Part shown: piece after piece, positions 15,814 through 23,898 of the stretch
How positions within the stretch are numbered: position 1 is the stretch's first letter
Layout: every line of letters begins with the position of its first letter
Assembly (NCBI RefSeq): GCF_018128025.1
Contig: NZ_JAGSCS010000020.1
Coordinates: 1 to 45,641, forward strand
DNA length: 45,641 bases
Direction: 5' to 3'
From: Proteiniclasticum sediminis
GTDB lineage: Bacteria; Bacillota; Clostridia; Clostridiales; Clostridiaceae
Program-made: the position numbers and the translations under genes
The notes under the pieces: generated by a model
Told to the model about the DNA's origin: nothing
Seen by the model: the letters and a program-made list of their open reading frames with translations, nothing else
The model's database searches: none

Positions 15814-18147
15814 ATGAAAAAACTACTGGGCCTATTGTTGACACTGTCCATCTTCGTTTCAGTTGCAGCTGGTTGTTCAAAGACCCCAACAACTCCTTCT
15901 GAGACACCGTCGGAAACTCCAGGTGAACCTGGAAACGACACCCCGCTGGTTGTAGGTTATGCAGCCTTCAGCCAGAAGTTCAGCCCCTTCTTCGCAACCA
16001 CGGCATATGACCAGGATGCGTCGAGCCTGACACAGCTGTCCCTTCTTACCACCGACCGTAACGGCGGTATCATCTACAACGCCATTAAGGGCGAGAAGGT
16101 ATCCTATGAAGGAACAGAGTACGAGTACACCGGTATTGCAGACGTTAAGGTAACTTACGACAAGGCTGCAGATATCACCACCTACAACATGAAGATCAGA
16201 GACGACATCAAGTTCTCCGATGGACACGTCATGGATGCTGATGATATCATCTTCACCTACTATGTACTGTCTGATCCTACTTACACAGGATCCTCTACAC
16301 TTTACTCCTATCCCATTCTTGGTATGACCAACTACAGAGAGAACAACTCTCTTGCCGAAGAACTGGCTGTTACGCCGGATGAACTGGCAGCAGCTCTGGA
16401 GAACCCCACCGACGCTATGAAGGCAGTTATGGTAACACTGGTTACCGATACCCTGACTTCTGAACTGGATTGGGTTAAGGGACTCTATGGCAACGAAAGC
16501 TACAAGCAGTACACCGATGCTCATCCTGTAGCTAAGGACCTCTTCGCATTCTTCTACAGCATTGATGAAGCTTACGATTCAACAAAGGTTGCAGACGAAG
16601 CTACCGTACTGAAGGATGTTATCGCACAGTACGGCGCAGACTGGAAGACTCTGGGATCCAACTACGGCGGATCTGAGACCTATTTCCAGGCTGATATCGA
16701 AGGCGAAGTTTCCAAGCTTGTTCTGAAGGACAAACTGGCCAACGCCAATGGTAAGGAAGTTCCTTCCATCGAAGGAATCAAGAAGCTCAGCCAGACTGAA
16801 GTTGAAGTAAAGACCAAGGGCTTCAGCGCTCCTGCTGTTTACAGCATCGCTGGAATCCAGGTTGCTCCAATGCACTACTATGGCGACGAGAAGCAGTACG
16901 ACTATGCAAACAACAAGTTCGGCTTCCCCAGAGAAGATCTGGCCCTCATCGAAGCAAAGACCACTACTCCTATGGGAGCAGGTCCTTACAAGTTCGTTGA
17001 GTACAAGGACAAGGTTGTATACTACGAAGCAAACCAGAACTACTACAAGGGCGCTCCCAAGACCAAGTACCTTCAGCTGAAGGAAACTGTTGATGGAGAA
17101 ATGATCGCTGGTGTTGGAACAGGCGTTATCGACGCTGCTAACCCATCAGGATCCTTGGCTAAGTTCAATGAGCTCAAGGGCTACAACGACAACAAGGAAG
17201 CTACTGGAAACAAGATCACTTCCTTCTCCGTGGATAACCTGGGTTATGGCTACATCGGAATGAACTCCAACAACATGAGTGTTGGCGGACAGCCTGGAAG
17301 CGAAGCCTCCAAGAACATGAGAAAGGGATTTGCAACGATCCTCTCCGTATACAGAGACGTAGCCATCGACAGCTACTATGGATCCGCTGCTTCCATCATC
17401 AACTACCCCATCTCCAACACTTCCTGGGCAGCTCCTCAGAAGGCTGATCCTGGATACAAGGTAGCATTCTCCACAGATGTTGATGGCAAGGACATCTACA
17501 CTGAAGGAATGGTTGCTGATGCCCGTTATGAAGCTGCAAAGAAAGCCGCTATCGGATACTTCAAGGCAGCTGGATTCACCTTTGATGAAGCTACTGGCAA
17601 GTTCACCGCAGCACCTGCTGGCGCTAAGCTTTCCTATGAGCTGATCATTCCTGGCGGCGGAAACGGAGAACATCCTGCATTCGCCATCGTTACAGATGCT
17701 TCCAAGGCTCTGGAAGGAATCGGAATTACCCTGAAGATCAATGACCCCGCTGACACCAACGTTCTTTGGAACACCATCGACGCAGGACAGCAGGAACTGT
17801 GGGCAGCCGCTTGGGGCGCCACCATTGACCCAGATATGTACCAGGTATACTACAGCAAGAATGCCGTAGGACTGGGCGGAACCGACAGCAATCACTATGC
17901 TATTGCTGATCCCGAACTGGACAAGCTGATCATCGATGCTAGAACCAGCGCTGACCAGGCATTCAGAAAGGCTACCTACAAGGATGCTCTTGACATCATC
18001 ATGGACTGGGCAGTGGAAGTTCCCACCTACCAGAGACAGAACCTTGTAATCTTCAGCACCGAACGTGTCAAGATTGACACCGTAACGCCTGACATTACAA
18101 CCTACTGGACATGGATGAATGATCTTGAACTTCTTGAAATGAAATAG
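15814..18147 (+). CDS. Peptide/nickel-type ABC transporter substrate-binding lipoprotein (very large)
   Basis: 777 residues, clearly longer than the usual 530-560 of family-5 binding proteins. A lipoprotein signal ends SVAAGC with the lipidated Cys at residue 21, followed by a Thr/Pro/Ser linker. The SBP_bac_5 core is recognisable: IRDDIKFSDGHVMDADDIIFTYYVL, MGAGPYKFVEY, and near the C-terminus AAWGATIDPDMYQVYYS. The extra length lies mainly between about 190 and 320, an acidic helical segment. It is anchored outside the membrane and delivers oligopeptides (or a related ligand) to the permease encoded downstream. AAGGAGG lies six bases before ATG 15814. Codon use is strongly biased (AAG, GGA, AAC, TAC), typical of a highly expressed gene. 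A hairpin separates it from the permease genes. Confidence 0.9.
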   Translation: MKKLLGLLLTLSIFVSVAAGCSKTPTTPSETPSETPGEPGNDTPLVVGYAAFSQKFSPFFATTAYDQDASSLTQLSLLTTDRNGGIIYNAIKGEKVSYEGTEYEYTGIADVKVTYDKAADITTYNMKIRDDIKFSDGHVMDADDIIFTYYVLSDPTYTGSSTLYSYPILGMTNYRENNSLAEELAVTPDELAAALENPTDAMKAVMVTLVTDTLTSELDWVKGLYGNESYKQYTDAHPVAKDLFAFFYSIDEAYDSTKVADEATVLKDVIAQYGADWKTLGSNYGGSETYFQADIEGEVSKLVLKDKLANANGKEVPSIEGIKKLSQTEVEVKTKGFSAPAVYSIAGIQVAPMHYYGDEKQYDYANNKFGFPREDLALIEAKTTTPMGAGPYKFVEYKDKVVYYEANQNYYKGAPKTKYLQLKETVDGEMIAGVGTGVIDAANPSGSLAKFNELKGYNDNKEATGNKITSFSVDNLGYGYIGMNSNNMSVGGQPGSEASKNMRKGFATILSVYRDVAIDSYYGSAASIINYPISNTSWAAPQKADPGYKVAFSTDVDGKDIYTEGMVADARYEAAKKAAIGYFKAAGFTFDEATGKFTAAPAGAKLSYELIIPGGGNGEHPAFAIVTDASKALEGIGITLKINDPADTNVLWNTIDAGQQELWAAAWGATIDPDMYQVYYSKNAVGLGGTDSNHYAIADPELDKLIIDARTSADQAFRKATYKDALDIIMDWAVEVPTYQRQNLVIFSTERVKIDTVTPDITTYWTWMNDLELLEMK

Positions 18148-18167
18148 CATTTCACTCTTAGATTTTA

Positions 18168-18190
18168 TGAGCCCACGAACAGTGGGCTCA
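18168..18190 (+). terminator. Intercistronic hairpin after the binding-protein gene
   Basis: TGAGCCCAC (18168-18176) pairs perfectly with GTGGGCTCA (18182-18190), loop of five. The T tract is weak (TATCTTCTT). It probably stabilises the binding-protein mRNA or ends only part of the transcripts, so that the binding protein is made in excess over the permease. Confidence 0.6.
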
Positions 18191-18285
18191 TATCTTCTTA
18201 AGTGACGTATTATTTACAAGTGCAATAGAAATAAAATCAGAAAAAGAGATTCTTATACGGGTATATAGTAAAGAGGGGTATCTTA

Positions 18286-19272
18286 ATGCGAAAATATGTT
18301 TTAAAGCGAATAGGATTATCTGTGGTACTTTTATTTTTTGTATCATTGATTATCTATGTCATCATGAGAAACATCCCAACTTCGTATGTTGAAATGCAGG
18401 CCAGACTGCTGTCACAGACACCAGGAGCGAAGAGCTATCAGGAGTGGCTGGCACAGCTGACAAAGTCATACGGCATGGATAAAGGGATGATCGATGGATT
18501 CTTCTATTGGTTAGGCAATGCAGTTAAAGGTGATTTTGGAGATTCCTGGTTCTGGAACATGCCTGTTACGGCAAAATTCTCCCAGGTTATTTGGGATTCC
18601 TTCACTTTAGGCTCTATTTCTTTTGTTCTGCAGGTCTTTATTGCCATTCCTTTGGGAATTTTGGCAGCAAAGAAGCAATACAGCCGCACGGATTACACCG
18701 TAACCATCGTGGCTCTTTTAGGAATATCACTCCCCACATTCTTCTTTGCCACCTTGCTGAAGCTGGTCTTTTCCGCTTGGCTGGGCTGGTTTGACCTTTA
18801 TGGAAAGGTGGGAAGATTCTACAATCAGCTGGATTCATTTGGTAAGTTCCTCGATGTAGCGAACCATTTTGTCTTGCCGATTGCAACTTTGACGATTATC
18901 AGCATCGGTAGTTTGATGAGATACACCCGTACCAATATGTTGGAAGTTATGAACTCCGACTTTATTCGTACCGCTCGAGCAAAGGGTGTCTCTGAAAAAA
19001 GAGTGATCAACTATCATGCGTTTAGAAATACACTGATTCCGGTGGTGACCATTCTTGGAGGATCTCTCCCAGGATTGTTTGCCGGTGCATTGATTACGGA
19101 AACCCTGTTCCAGATACCAGGTATTGGATACACATCCTATCAGTCCATGGTGAATGGCGATATTCCGTTCACGATGTTCTACATGGTATTTATGGCTGTC
19201 TTGACACTGCTGGGAACACTCATTGCGGATATTCTGTATGCCGTAGTTGACCCACGCGTACGAGTAAGCTAA
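18286..19272 (+). CDS. ABC importer permease, OppB/DppB type
   Basis: 328 residues, usual for OppB/DppB. TM1 follows MRKYVLKRIGLSV; an extracytoplasmic segment (GDFGDSWFWNMPVTAKFSQVI) leads to the transport domain, with the EAA-type loop around MNSDFIRTARAKGVSEKRVINYHAFRNTLIPV facing the ATPase. Helices near 105-130, 140-170, 200-220, 245-270 and 295-320. Together with the next gene it forms the membrane channel. A GAGGGG site is seven bases before the ATG. It stands 138 bases after the binding-protein gene, behind a hairpin, and 18 bases before the partner permease gene. Confidence 0.92.
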   Translation: MRKYVLKRIGLSVVLLFFVSLIIYVIMRNIPTSYVEMQARLLSQTPGAKSYQEWLAQLTKSYGMDKGMIDGFFYWLGNAVKGDFGDSWFWNMPVTAKFSQVIWDSFTLGSISFVLQVFIAIPLGILAAKKQYSRTDYTVTIVALLGISLPTFFFATLLKLVFSAWLGWFDLYGKVGRFYNQLDSFGKFLDVANHFVLPIATLTIISIGSLMRYTRTNMLEVMNSDFIRTARAKGVSEKRVINYHAFRNTLIPVVTILGGSLPGLFAGALITETLFQIPGIGYTSYQSMVNGDIPFTMFYMVFMAVLTLLGTLIADILYAVVDPRVRVS

Positions 19273-19290
19273 TGGAGGTGGAGTAAAGTA

Positions 19291-21078
19291 ATGCAAGATA
19301 ACAAGAACATCAAAACCAATCCAGAAGAACTCGAGAAGAAAGACAGCGCACTGAATGATTATGTGAGCGAGTCCAACAGCTTGGGCGATGAGCAGCGCGT
19401 GAAGGTATTGTCCCCAGGTATGCTGGTTACTCGGCGATTCCTGAGAAACCGTCTGGCGATCATCGGTCTCCTCATCATTGTCTTCATGTTCCTCTTCTCG
19501 TTCCTCGGCGCTTTCCTTACCCCTTACGGGGAGTCTGAGGTTTTCCGTTATGTGGGAACCATGTCCAAGGAATATGCCAGCGTTACCTTTAATACGGAGT
19601 ATCGTTTCACCGTGCTGGAAGGCCGTGAGTATACCTCTGCTGCCCACAGCAAGTTTATCCTGGCGCGAAACCAGGGGGAGACGACATTCACCAGCGGCGA
19701 CAGCGAATACTTCATCTTCCAGGAAGGCGAAGAATTCTACAAGATCGTCAGCACCAGCCCCATTGCTAAAGTTACCAACTTTAGAGGCGTCGTAACCATC
19801 ACTCCGGAAGATGGCAACGTCATACCTGATGATGTGAAAGCTGCCACAGAAGCTGCTGTACAGGAAGGCAAAACACAATTGGACATCAATGGTGTTCAGT
19901 ACACCATCCAAAAGAGCGGTCGTGATTTTATTCTGGGCAAAACAGGCGACACCGCCATTGAGTCCAAGTACATCATCGATCCATCCAACAAGGCCAATAA
20001 TGTTGGCTTTGAGTTCACCTACGCTGCAGAAAAAGCATTCCGTGCAGAAGGCGTCAATAGCTTCACTGTCGGAAACGAGCAGTTTGAGCTGGAAGCAGAT
20101 AAGGATTCTGCCGTGATTTACAAAGTCACCGCATCCGGAAGAGAAGAGTATGCGCTTCTTTCCAACTTGGCGATTCAGCCAATTTCCACGGATGTTTTCC
20201 TGACCTTGGAATTCAAGAAGGAAATCGAAACGGCGATCCATGAAGGGAAATCTTCCTTTAACTACACCGACGAAAAAGGTGTCGAAGCGGAATACACCGT
20301 TCAGCGGAACAATAATATGTACACCGTTAAGACGGATGCGCAGACTCATCTGATTTCTGTCCATGAGGCTCCATCCTCCAAGCACTGGCTGGGAACGGAC
20401 ATGCATGGTATGGACGTCCTGACCCGACTGATGTACGGCGGACAGATCTCCCTCGTTATCGGCTTCATTGCCGTATTCCTGGAAACCATCATCGGTGTTA
20501 TCATGGGCGGTCTGGCCGGATATTTCGGCAAGTGGGTCGACATGCTGATCATGCGTGTGGTTGACGTGTTCAACTGTATCCCCTTCATGCCACTGCTTAT
20601 CATCCTGGGTTCCATCATGGATGCCATGGAAATCAATCCTCGGGTTCGAATTTACTATCTCATGCTCGTTCTGGGTATCATGAGCTGGCCGGGAATTGCC
20701 CGTATGGTTCGTGGGCAGATTCTTTCTCTACGTGAGCAGGAGTTCATGGTGGCTGCAGAAGCTACCGGATTGTCCGTATCCCGTCGTATTTTCAAGCATC
20801 TGGTTCCCAACGTCATTCCCCAGCTGATCGTCTTTGCCACCATGGGACTGGGCGGCACGATTCTTTATGAATCCACCCTGAGCTTCCTTGGCTTGGGCGT
20901 AAAGTTCCCCTATGCTTCATGGGGAAATATCATCAGTGGTGTTTCCACCGCTTATGAAATGACGAATTTCTGGTTTGTCTGGATTCCGGCAGGTATGTTG
21001 ATCCTTCTGACAGTACTTGGATTCAACTTCGTCGGAGACGGTTTACGTGACGCATTTGACCCCAAGATGAAACGGTAG
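19291..21078 (+). CDS. ABC importer permease, OppC/DppC type, with a repeat-containing extracytoplasmic insert
   Basis: 595 residues against about 300 for normal OppC/DppC. Residues 45-76 are the N-terminal helix (RRFLRNRLAIIGLLIIVFM); the normal family motif HWLGTDMHGMDVLTRL comes only at about 365-380, followed by five helices and the EAA loop MVAAEATGLSVSRRIFKH. The 285-residue insert between them lies outside the membrane and contains about four related units, roughly 112-155, 181-218, 243-280 and 308-348, each with an (A)xxA..EG helix, an F-x-(V/I/Y)-x-(G/D) strand and a Y-(T/E)-(I/V/L) strand. The function of the insert is unknown; docking of the enlarged binding protein is a reasonable inference. 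ATG 19291 has GGAGGTGGAG upstream; the ATPase gene follows after seven bases. Confidence 0.9.
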   Translation: MQDNKNIKTNPEELEKKDSALNDYVSESNSLGDEQRVKVLSPGMLVTRRFLRNRLAIIGLLIIVFMFLFSFLGAFLTPYGESEVFRYVGTMSKEYASVTFNTEYRFTVLEGREYTSAAHSKFILARNQGETTFTSGDSEYFIFQEGEEFYKIVSTSPIAKVTNFRGVVTITPEDGNVIPDDVKAATEAAVQEGKTQLDINGVQYTIQKSGRDFILGKTGDTAIESKYIIDPSNKANNVGFEFTYAAEKAFRAEGVNSFTVGNEQFELEADKDSAVIYKVTASGREEYALLSNLAIQPISTDVFLTLEFKKEIETAIHEGKSSFNYTDEKGVEAEYTVQRNNNMYTVKTDAQTHLISVHEAPSSKHWLGTDMHGMDVLTRLMYGGQISLVIGFIAVFLETIIGVIMGGLAGYFGKWVDMLIMRVVDVFNCIPFMPLLIILGSIMDAMEINPRVRIYYLMLVLGIMSWPGIARMVRGQILSLREQEFMVAAEATGLSVSRRIFKHLVPNVIPQLIVFATMGLGGTILYESTLSFLGLGVKFPYASWGNIISGVSTAYEMTNFWFVWIPAGMLILLTVLGFNFVGDGLRDAFDPKMKR

Positions 21079-21085
21079 GTAGATC

Positions 21086-22282
21086 ATGGAAAAAAAGAGT
21101 TTATTTGAGAAGCTATTTGATAAAGACGGCAAGAAGAAGATCAAGAGTGTCAACTACATTTCCGGTAAGGAAATCCGTCGCATTTCCCGAGAAAACCGTA
21201 AAATCACGGATGCTCTGGAAAAGAAAAGAGAGCGGAAGAATGTTCCGGAATCCGAGTATATCACCTATATGAAGAATCCGAACAATATTCTGGAAGTGGA
21301 TAACCTGCACACCTATTTCTACACCGATATCGGTGTCGTCAAGGCTGTGGATGGCGTTTCCTTCGATATTCCCAAGGGCAAAACCGTGGGTGTTGTAGGA
21401 GAGTCAGGCTGCGGAAAATCCGTAACGAGTCTTTCCATCATGCAGCTGGTTCAGCGTCCCCAGGGCCAGACCGTGGCTGGGGAAATCCGCTTTGATGGTG
21501 GGGATAAAGTTTATGACATCGCGAAAACTCCCACAGAAAAGATGCAGGAAATTCGTGGAAATGACATTTCCATGATTTTCCAGGAACCCATGACCAGTTT
21601 AAATCCAGTCTTTAAGATCGGTGACCAGATCAATGAAGTCATCGAACTGCATAATGCACAGATGAGCAAAGAAGCCGTGAAAGAGCGTTCCATCGAGATG
21701 CTGAAGCTGGTAGGCATCGCTAACCCAGAAGGCGTCTATGACAACTATCCCCACGAACTTTCCGGAGGTATGCGTCAGCGTGTCATGATCGCCATGGCCC
21801 TGGCTTGCACCCCGAAACTGATCATTGCCGATGAGCCTACTACGGCTTTGGATGTTACCATTCAGGCACAGATCATGGACCTTCTGCGCAATCTGAAGGA
21901 CAAAATCAACAGCAGCATCATGCTGATCACCCACGACCTGGGCGTTATCGCCGAAATGGCCGACTATGTGGTGGTCATGTATGCCGGAAGAGTCATTGAA
22001 AAAGGCACTGCCCAGGAAGTATTCCATAATCCGTCTCACCCCTATACGGTGGGCCTCATGGAAAGCAAGCCTTCCAGCAACAAGAAAGTGGAACGTCTTT
22101 ACAGCATCCCCGGTTCTGTGCCTAACCCTGTAAACATGCCCAATTACTGCTATTTCAAGGATCGATGCAATAAAGCCATCAAGGCCTGTGAAGGGCCCTA
22201 TCCACCACTGACTTTCCTGTCAGACACACATGCAGTGGCATGTTATCGCTACATGGATAATGAGGAGGAAAGCAATGGCTGA
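21086..22282 (+). CDS. Peptide ABC importer ATPase, OppD/DppD type
   Basis: 398 residues. Walker A GESGCGKS is at 105-112, the signature is LSGGMRQRV, Walker B is LIIADEPTTALDV, and the C-terminal OppD/DppD domain has the cysteine pattern of these ATPases (CYFKDRCNKAIKAC, then C near the end), which binds a [4Fe-4S] cluster in some relatives. Unlike standard OppD (about 330-350 residues) there is a charged N-terminal extension of about 65 residues (LFEKLFDKDGKKKIK, RRISRENRKITDALEKKRERK). It pairs with the next gene's ATPase. It starts seven bases after the permease stop with a weak ribosome binding site, so translation is probably coupled. Confidence 0.92.
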   Translation: MEKKSLFEKLFDKDGKKKIKSVNYISGKEIRRISRENRKITDALEKKRERKNVPESEYITYMKNPNNILEVDNLHTYFYTDIGVVKAVDGVSFDIPKGKTVGVVGESGCGKSVTSLSIMQLVQRPQGQTVAGEIRFDGGDKVYDIAKTPTEKMQEIRGNDISMIFQEPMTSLNPVFKIGDQINEVIELHNAQMSKEAVKERSIEMLKLVGIANPEGVYDNYPHELSGGMRQRVMIAMALACTPKLIIADEPTTALDVTIQAQIMDLLRNLKDKINSSIMLITHDLGVIAEMADYVVVMYAGRVIEKGTAQEVFHNPSHPYTVGLMESKPSSNKKVERLYSIPGSVPNPVNMPNYCYFKDRCNKAIKACEGPYPPLTFLSDTHAVACYRYMDNEEESNG

Positions 22283-23297
22283 AGCAGTGAACACCAATAA
22301 CACACCCCAGAACGAAGGAAATCAGGATGTGCTTCTCCAGGTAAAGAACCTGAAGAAGTACTACCCCATCCAGAAGGGAATGTTTTCCAAGGCGAAGGCC
22401 TTTGTGAAGGCAGTGGATGACGTCAGTTTCGATATCAAGCGCGGAGAAACCATGGGTCTGGTGGGCGAGTCCGGATGCGGAAAGACCACCATCGGAAAGA
22501 CCATCCTCCGACTCACCGACAAAACAGATGGGGCAGTGCTTTTCAATGGCACGGAGATCCATGAACTGGACAAGAAGAGCCTTCGAGATATCCGTTCCAA
22601 AGTACAGATCATTTTCCAGGACCCCTATTCCAGTCTATCCCCCCGTATGCCCGTCGGTGAAATCATCGGTGAAGCCGTACGTGAGAAGAACCTGGTACCC
22701 AAAGAGGAATTTGATGACTATATCACCCAGATCATGCTGGACTGCGGACTTCAGGTTTACCACAAAGATCGCTATCCCCACGAGTTCTCCGGCGGACAGC
22801 GTCAGAGAATCTGTATAGCCCGAGCCCTGGCTCTGAACCCGGAATTCATCGTCTGCGATGAGCCGGTTTCAGCCCTGGATGTATCCATTCAGGCTCAGAT
22901 CATTAACCTTCTGAAGGATCTGCAGAACAAGTATAAGCTTACCTATCTCTTCATCTCCCATGATCTTTCCGTTGTGGAACATATTTCCGATACCGTCGGT
23001 GTCATGTATCTGGGAAATTTGGTGGAGTATGCCCCCAAAGAGAAGATTTTCAAGAATCCTCTGCATCCCTATACCCAGGCACTGTTCAGCGCCATTCCCA
23101 TTCCGGATCCAGATGCCAAGCGGGAACGCATTATTCTGGAAGGCAGCATTCCGTCTCCTGCAAATCCGCCCAGCGGTTGCAAGTTCCATACGAGATGCCG
23201 TCATGCCATGGAGATCTGCAGCCAGGTAAATCCTCCGCTGGTCTTCATTGAACCGGAACACAAGGTGGCATGTCATTTATACACAGGAGAGAAATAA
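22275..23297 (+). CDS. Peptide ABC importer ATPase, OppF/DppF type
   Basis: About 340 residues. Walker A GESGCGKTT, signature FSGGQRQRI, Walker B FIVCDEPVSALDV, and a C-terminal oligopeptide domain with CKFHTRCRHAMEIC and a later Cys. Pairs with the preceding ATPase to energise import. ATG 22275 overlaps the end of that gene by eight bases and has GAGGAGG upstream; the longer frame from 22230 has no ribosome binding site. Two small membrane protein genes follow at once. Confidence 0.93.
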   Translation: MAEAVNTNNTPQNEGNQDVLLQVKNLKKYYPIQKGMFSKAKAFVKAVDDVSFDIKRGETMGLVGESGCGKTTIGKTILRLTDKTDGAVLFNGTEIHELDKKSLRDIRSKVQIIFQDPYSSLSPRMPVGEIIGEAVREKNLVPKEEFDDYITQIMLDCGLQVYHKDRYPHEFSGGQRQRICIARALALNPEFIVCDEPVSALDVSIQAQIINLLKDLQNKYKLTYLFISHDLSVVEHISDTVGVMYLGNLVEYAPKEKIFKNPLHPYTQALFSAIPIPDPDAKRERIILEGSIPSPANPPSGCKFHTRCRHAMEICSQVNPPLVFIEPEHKVACHLYTGEK

Positions 23298-23298
23298 A

Positions 23299-23541
23299 AT
23301 GAAAAACACAAAATCCTTTGAGGACGATGGACGAGTCATTGCGGATATGAACATCGAGGGGACTCCCTGGTATGTGGATAAGAAGAAAATGACTCAGCGG
23401 GACAACGCCCAGGCGCTGTCCAAGCAGGAAGTCCGCTATATTATGCGGAATGCTCTGTTTGCGGGTTTGGCAGTGGCCTCTATCTTTATTGCGGCCTTTG
23501 CAGCGTTTATCCTGTTCTCAACGGAAATCTGGCTCAAGTAG
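23299..23541 (+). CDS. Small C-tail membrane protein attached to the ABC importer operon
   Basis: 80 residues. The soluble N-terminal part has the pattern DDGRVIADMNIEGTPWYVDKKK, which I have seen in short Firmicute proteins next to peptide transporters, and residues about 51-75 form a single helix (NALFAGLAVASIFIAAFAAFILF). It is expected to sit in the cytoplasmic membrane with its N-terminus inside. It begins one base after the OppF-type gene's stop (ribosome binding site GGAGAG), so it belongs to the operon. Function unknown; an assembly or stability factor of the importer is a guess. Confidence 0.75.
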   Translation: MKNTKSFEDDGRVIADMNIEGTPWYVDKKKMTQRDNAQALSKQEVRYIMRNALFAGLAVASIFIAAFAAFILFSTEIWLK

Positions 23542-23552
23542 GGAGAATCACC

Positions 23553-23774
23553 ATGGCGAAGACAAAGCATTCACTGCTCAAGGGACATCTTGTCCCCTGT
23601 CCCCAATGCGGAAAAGACGTGCTGGACCACATGACTGAATGTCCATTCTGTCATGCTTCCATAAAACCCACAGCTTATTCCCCCATGGACCCGGCGCAAA
23701 TCAAAAAGATCAGGCGGACACTGACGATCATTGGTATGATCATAGCCCTTCTAGTTTTCTTGGCCACGCGTTAA
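23553..23774 (+). CDS. Zinc-ribbon plus single-helix membrane protein
   Basis: 73 residues. CPQC (16-19) and CPFC (30-33) form a zinc ribbon of the kind found in many small membrane proteins; residues about 50-70 are a transmembrane helix (LTIIGMIIALLVFLA). AGGGAG precedes ATG 23553, which follows the previous stop by 11 bases. Last gene of the importer operon, with a terminator 22 bases on. Role unknown. Confidence 0.75.
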   Translation: MAKTKHSLLKGHLVPCPQCGKDVLDHMTECPFCHASIKPTAYSPMDPAQIKKIRRTLTIIGMIIALLVFLATR

Positions 23775-23795
23775 TGAGTCAACCATAATCCATGT

Positions 23796-23834
23796 AAAAA
23801 AGCGGCTTCTCCCTAAGGAGAAAGCCGCTTTTTG
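23796..23834 (+). terminator. Intrinsic terminator of the ABC importer operon
   Basis: AAAAAGCGGCTT-CTCC pairs with GGAG-AAAGCCGCTTTTT around CTAA. A and T tracts on both sides could make it bidirectional. Confidence 0.85.
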
Positions 23835-23860
23835 AGTCTTTGGGCGGAGAAAAACACCAG

Positions 23861-23892
23861 AAAAAAGGGACGCCAAAATTCTTCGACGTCCC
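23861..23892 (-). terminator. Intrinsic terminator of the degV gene
   Basis: On the minus strand GGGACG (23887-23892) pairs with CGTCCC (23867-23872), followed by TTTTTT (23861-23866). It lies seven bases past the degV stop. Confidence 0.75.
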
Positions 23893-23898
23893 ATGAGG

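Noticed and set aside
17146-18150. 334-codon minus-strand frame antisense to the binding-protein gene
   Set aside because: Serine/valine-rich mirror sequence caused by the biased codon use of the plus-strand gene.
18835-20406. 523-codon open frame antisense to the two permease genes
   Set aside because: No ribosome binding site or family resemblance; both permeases on the plus strand are complete and well conserved, so it is a shadow produced by codon bias.
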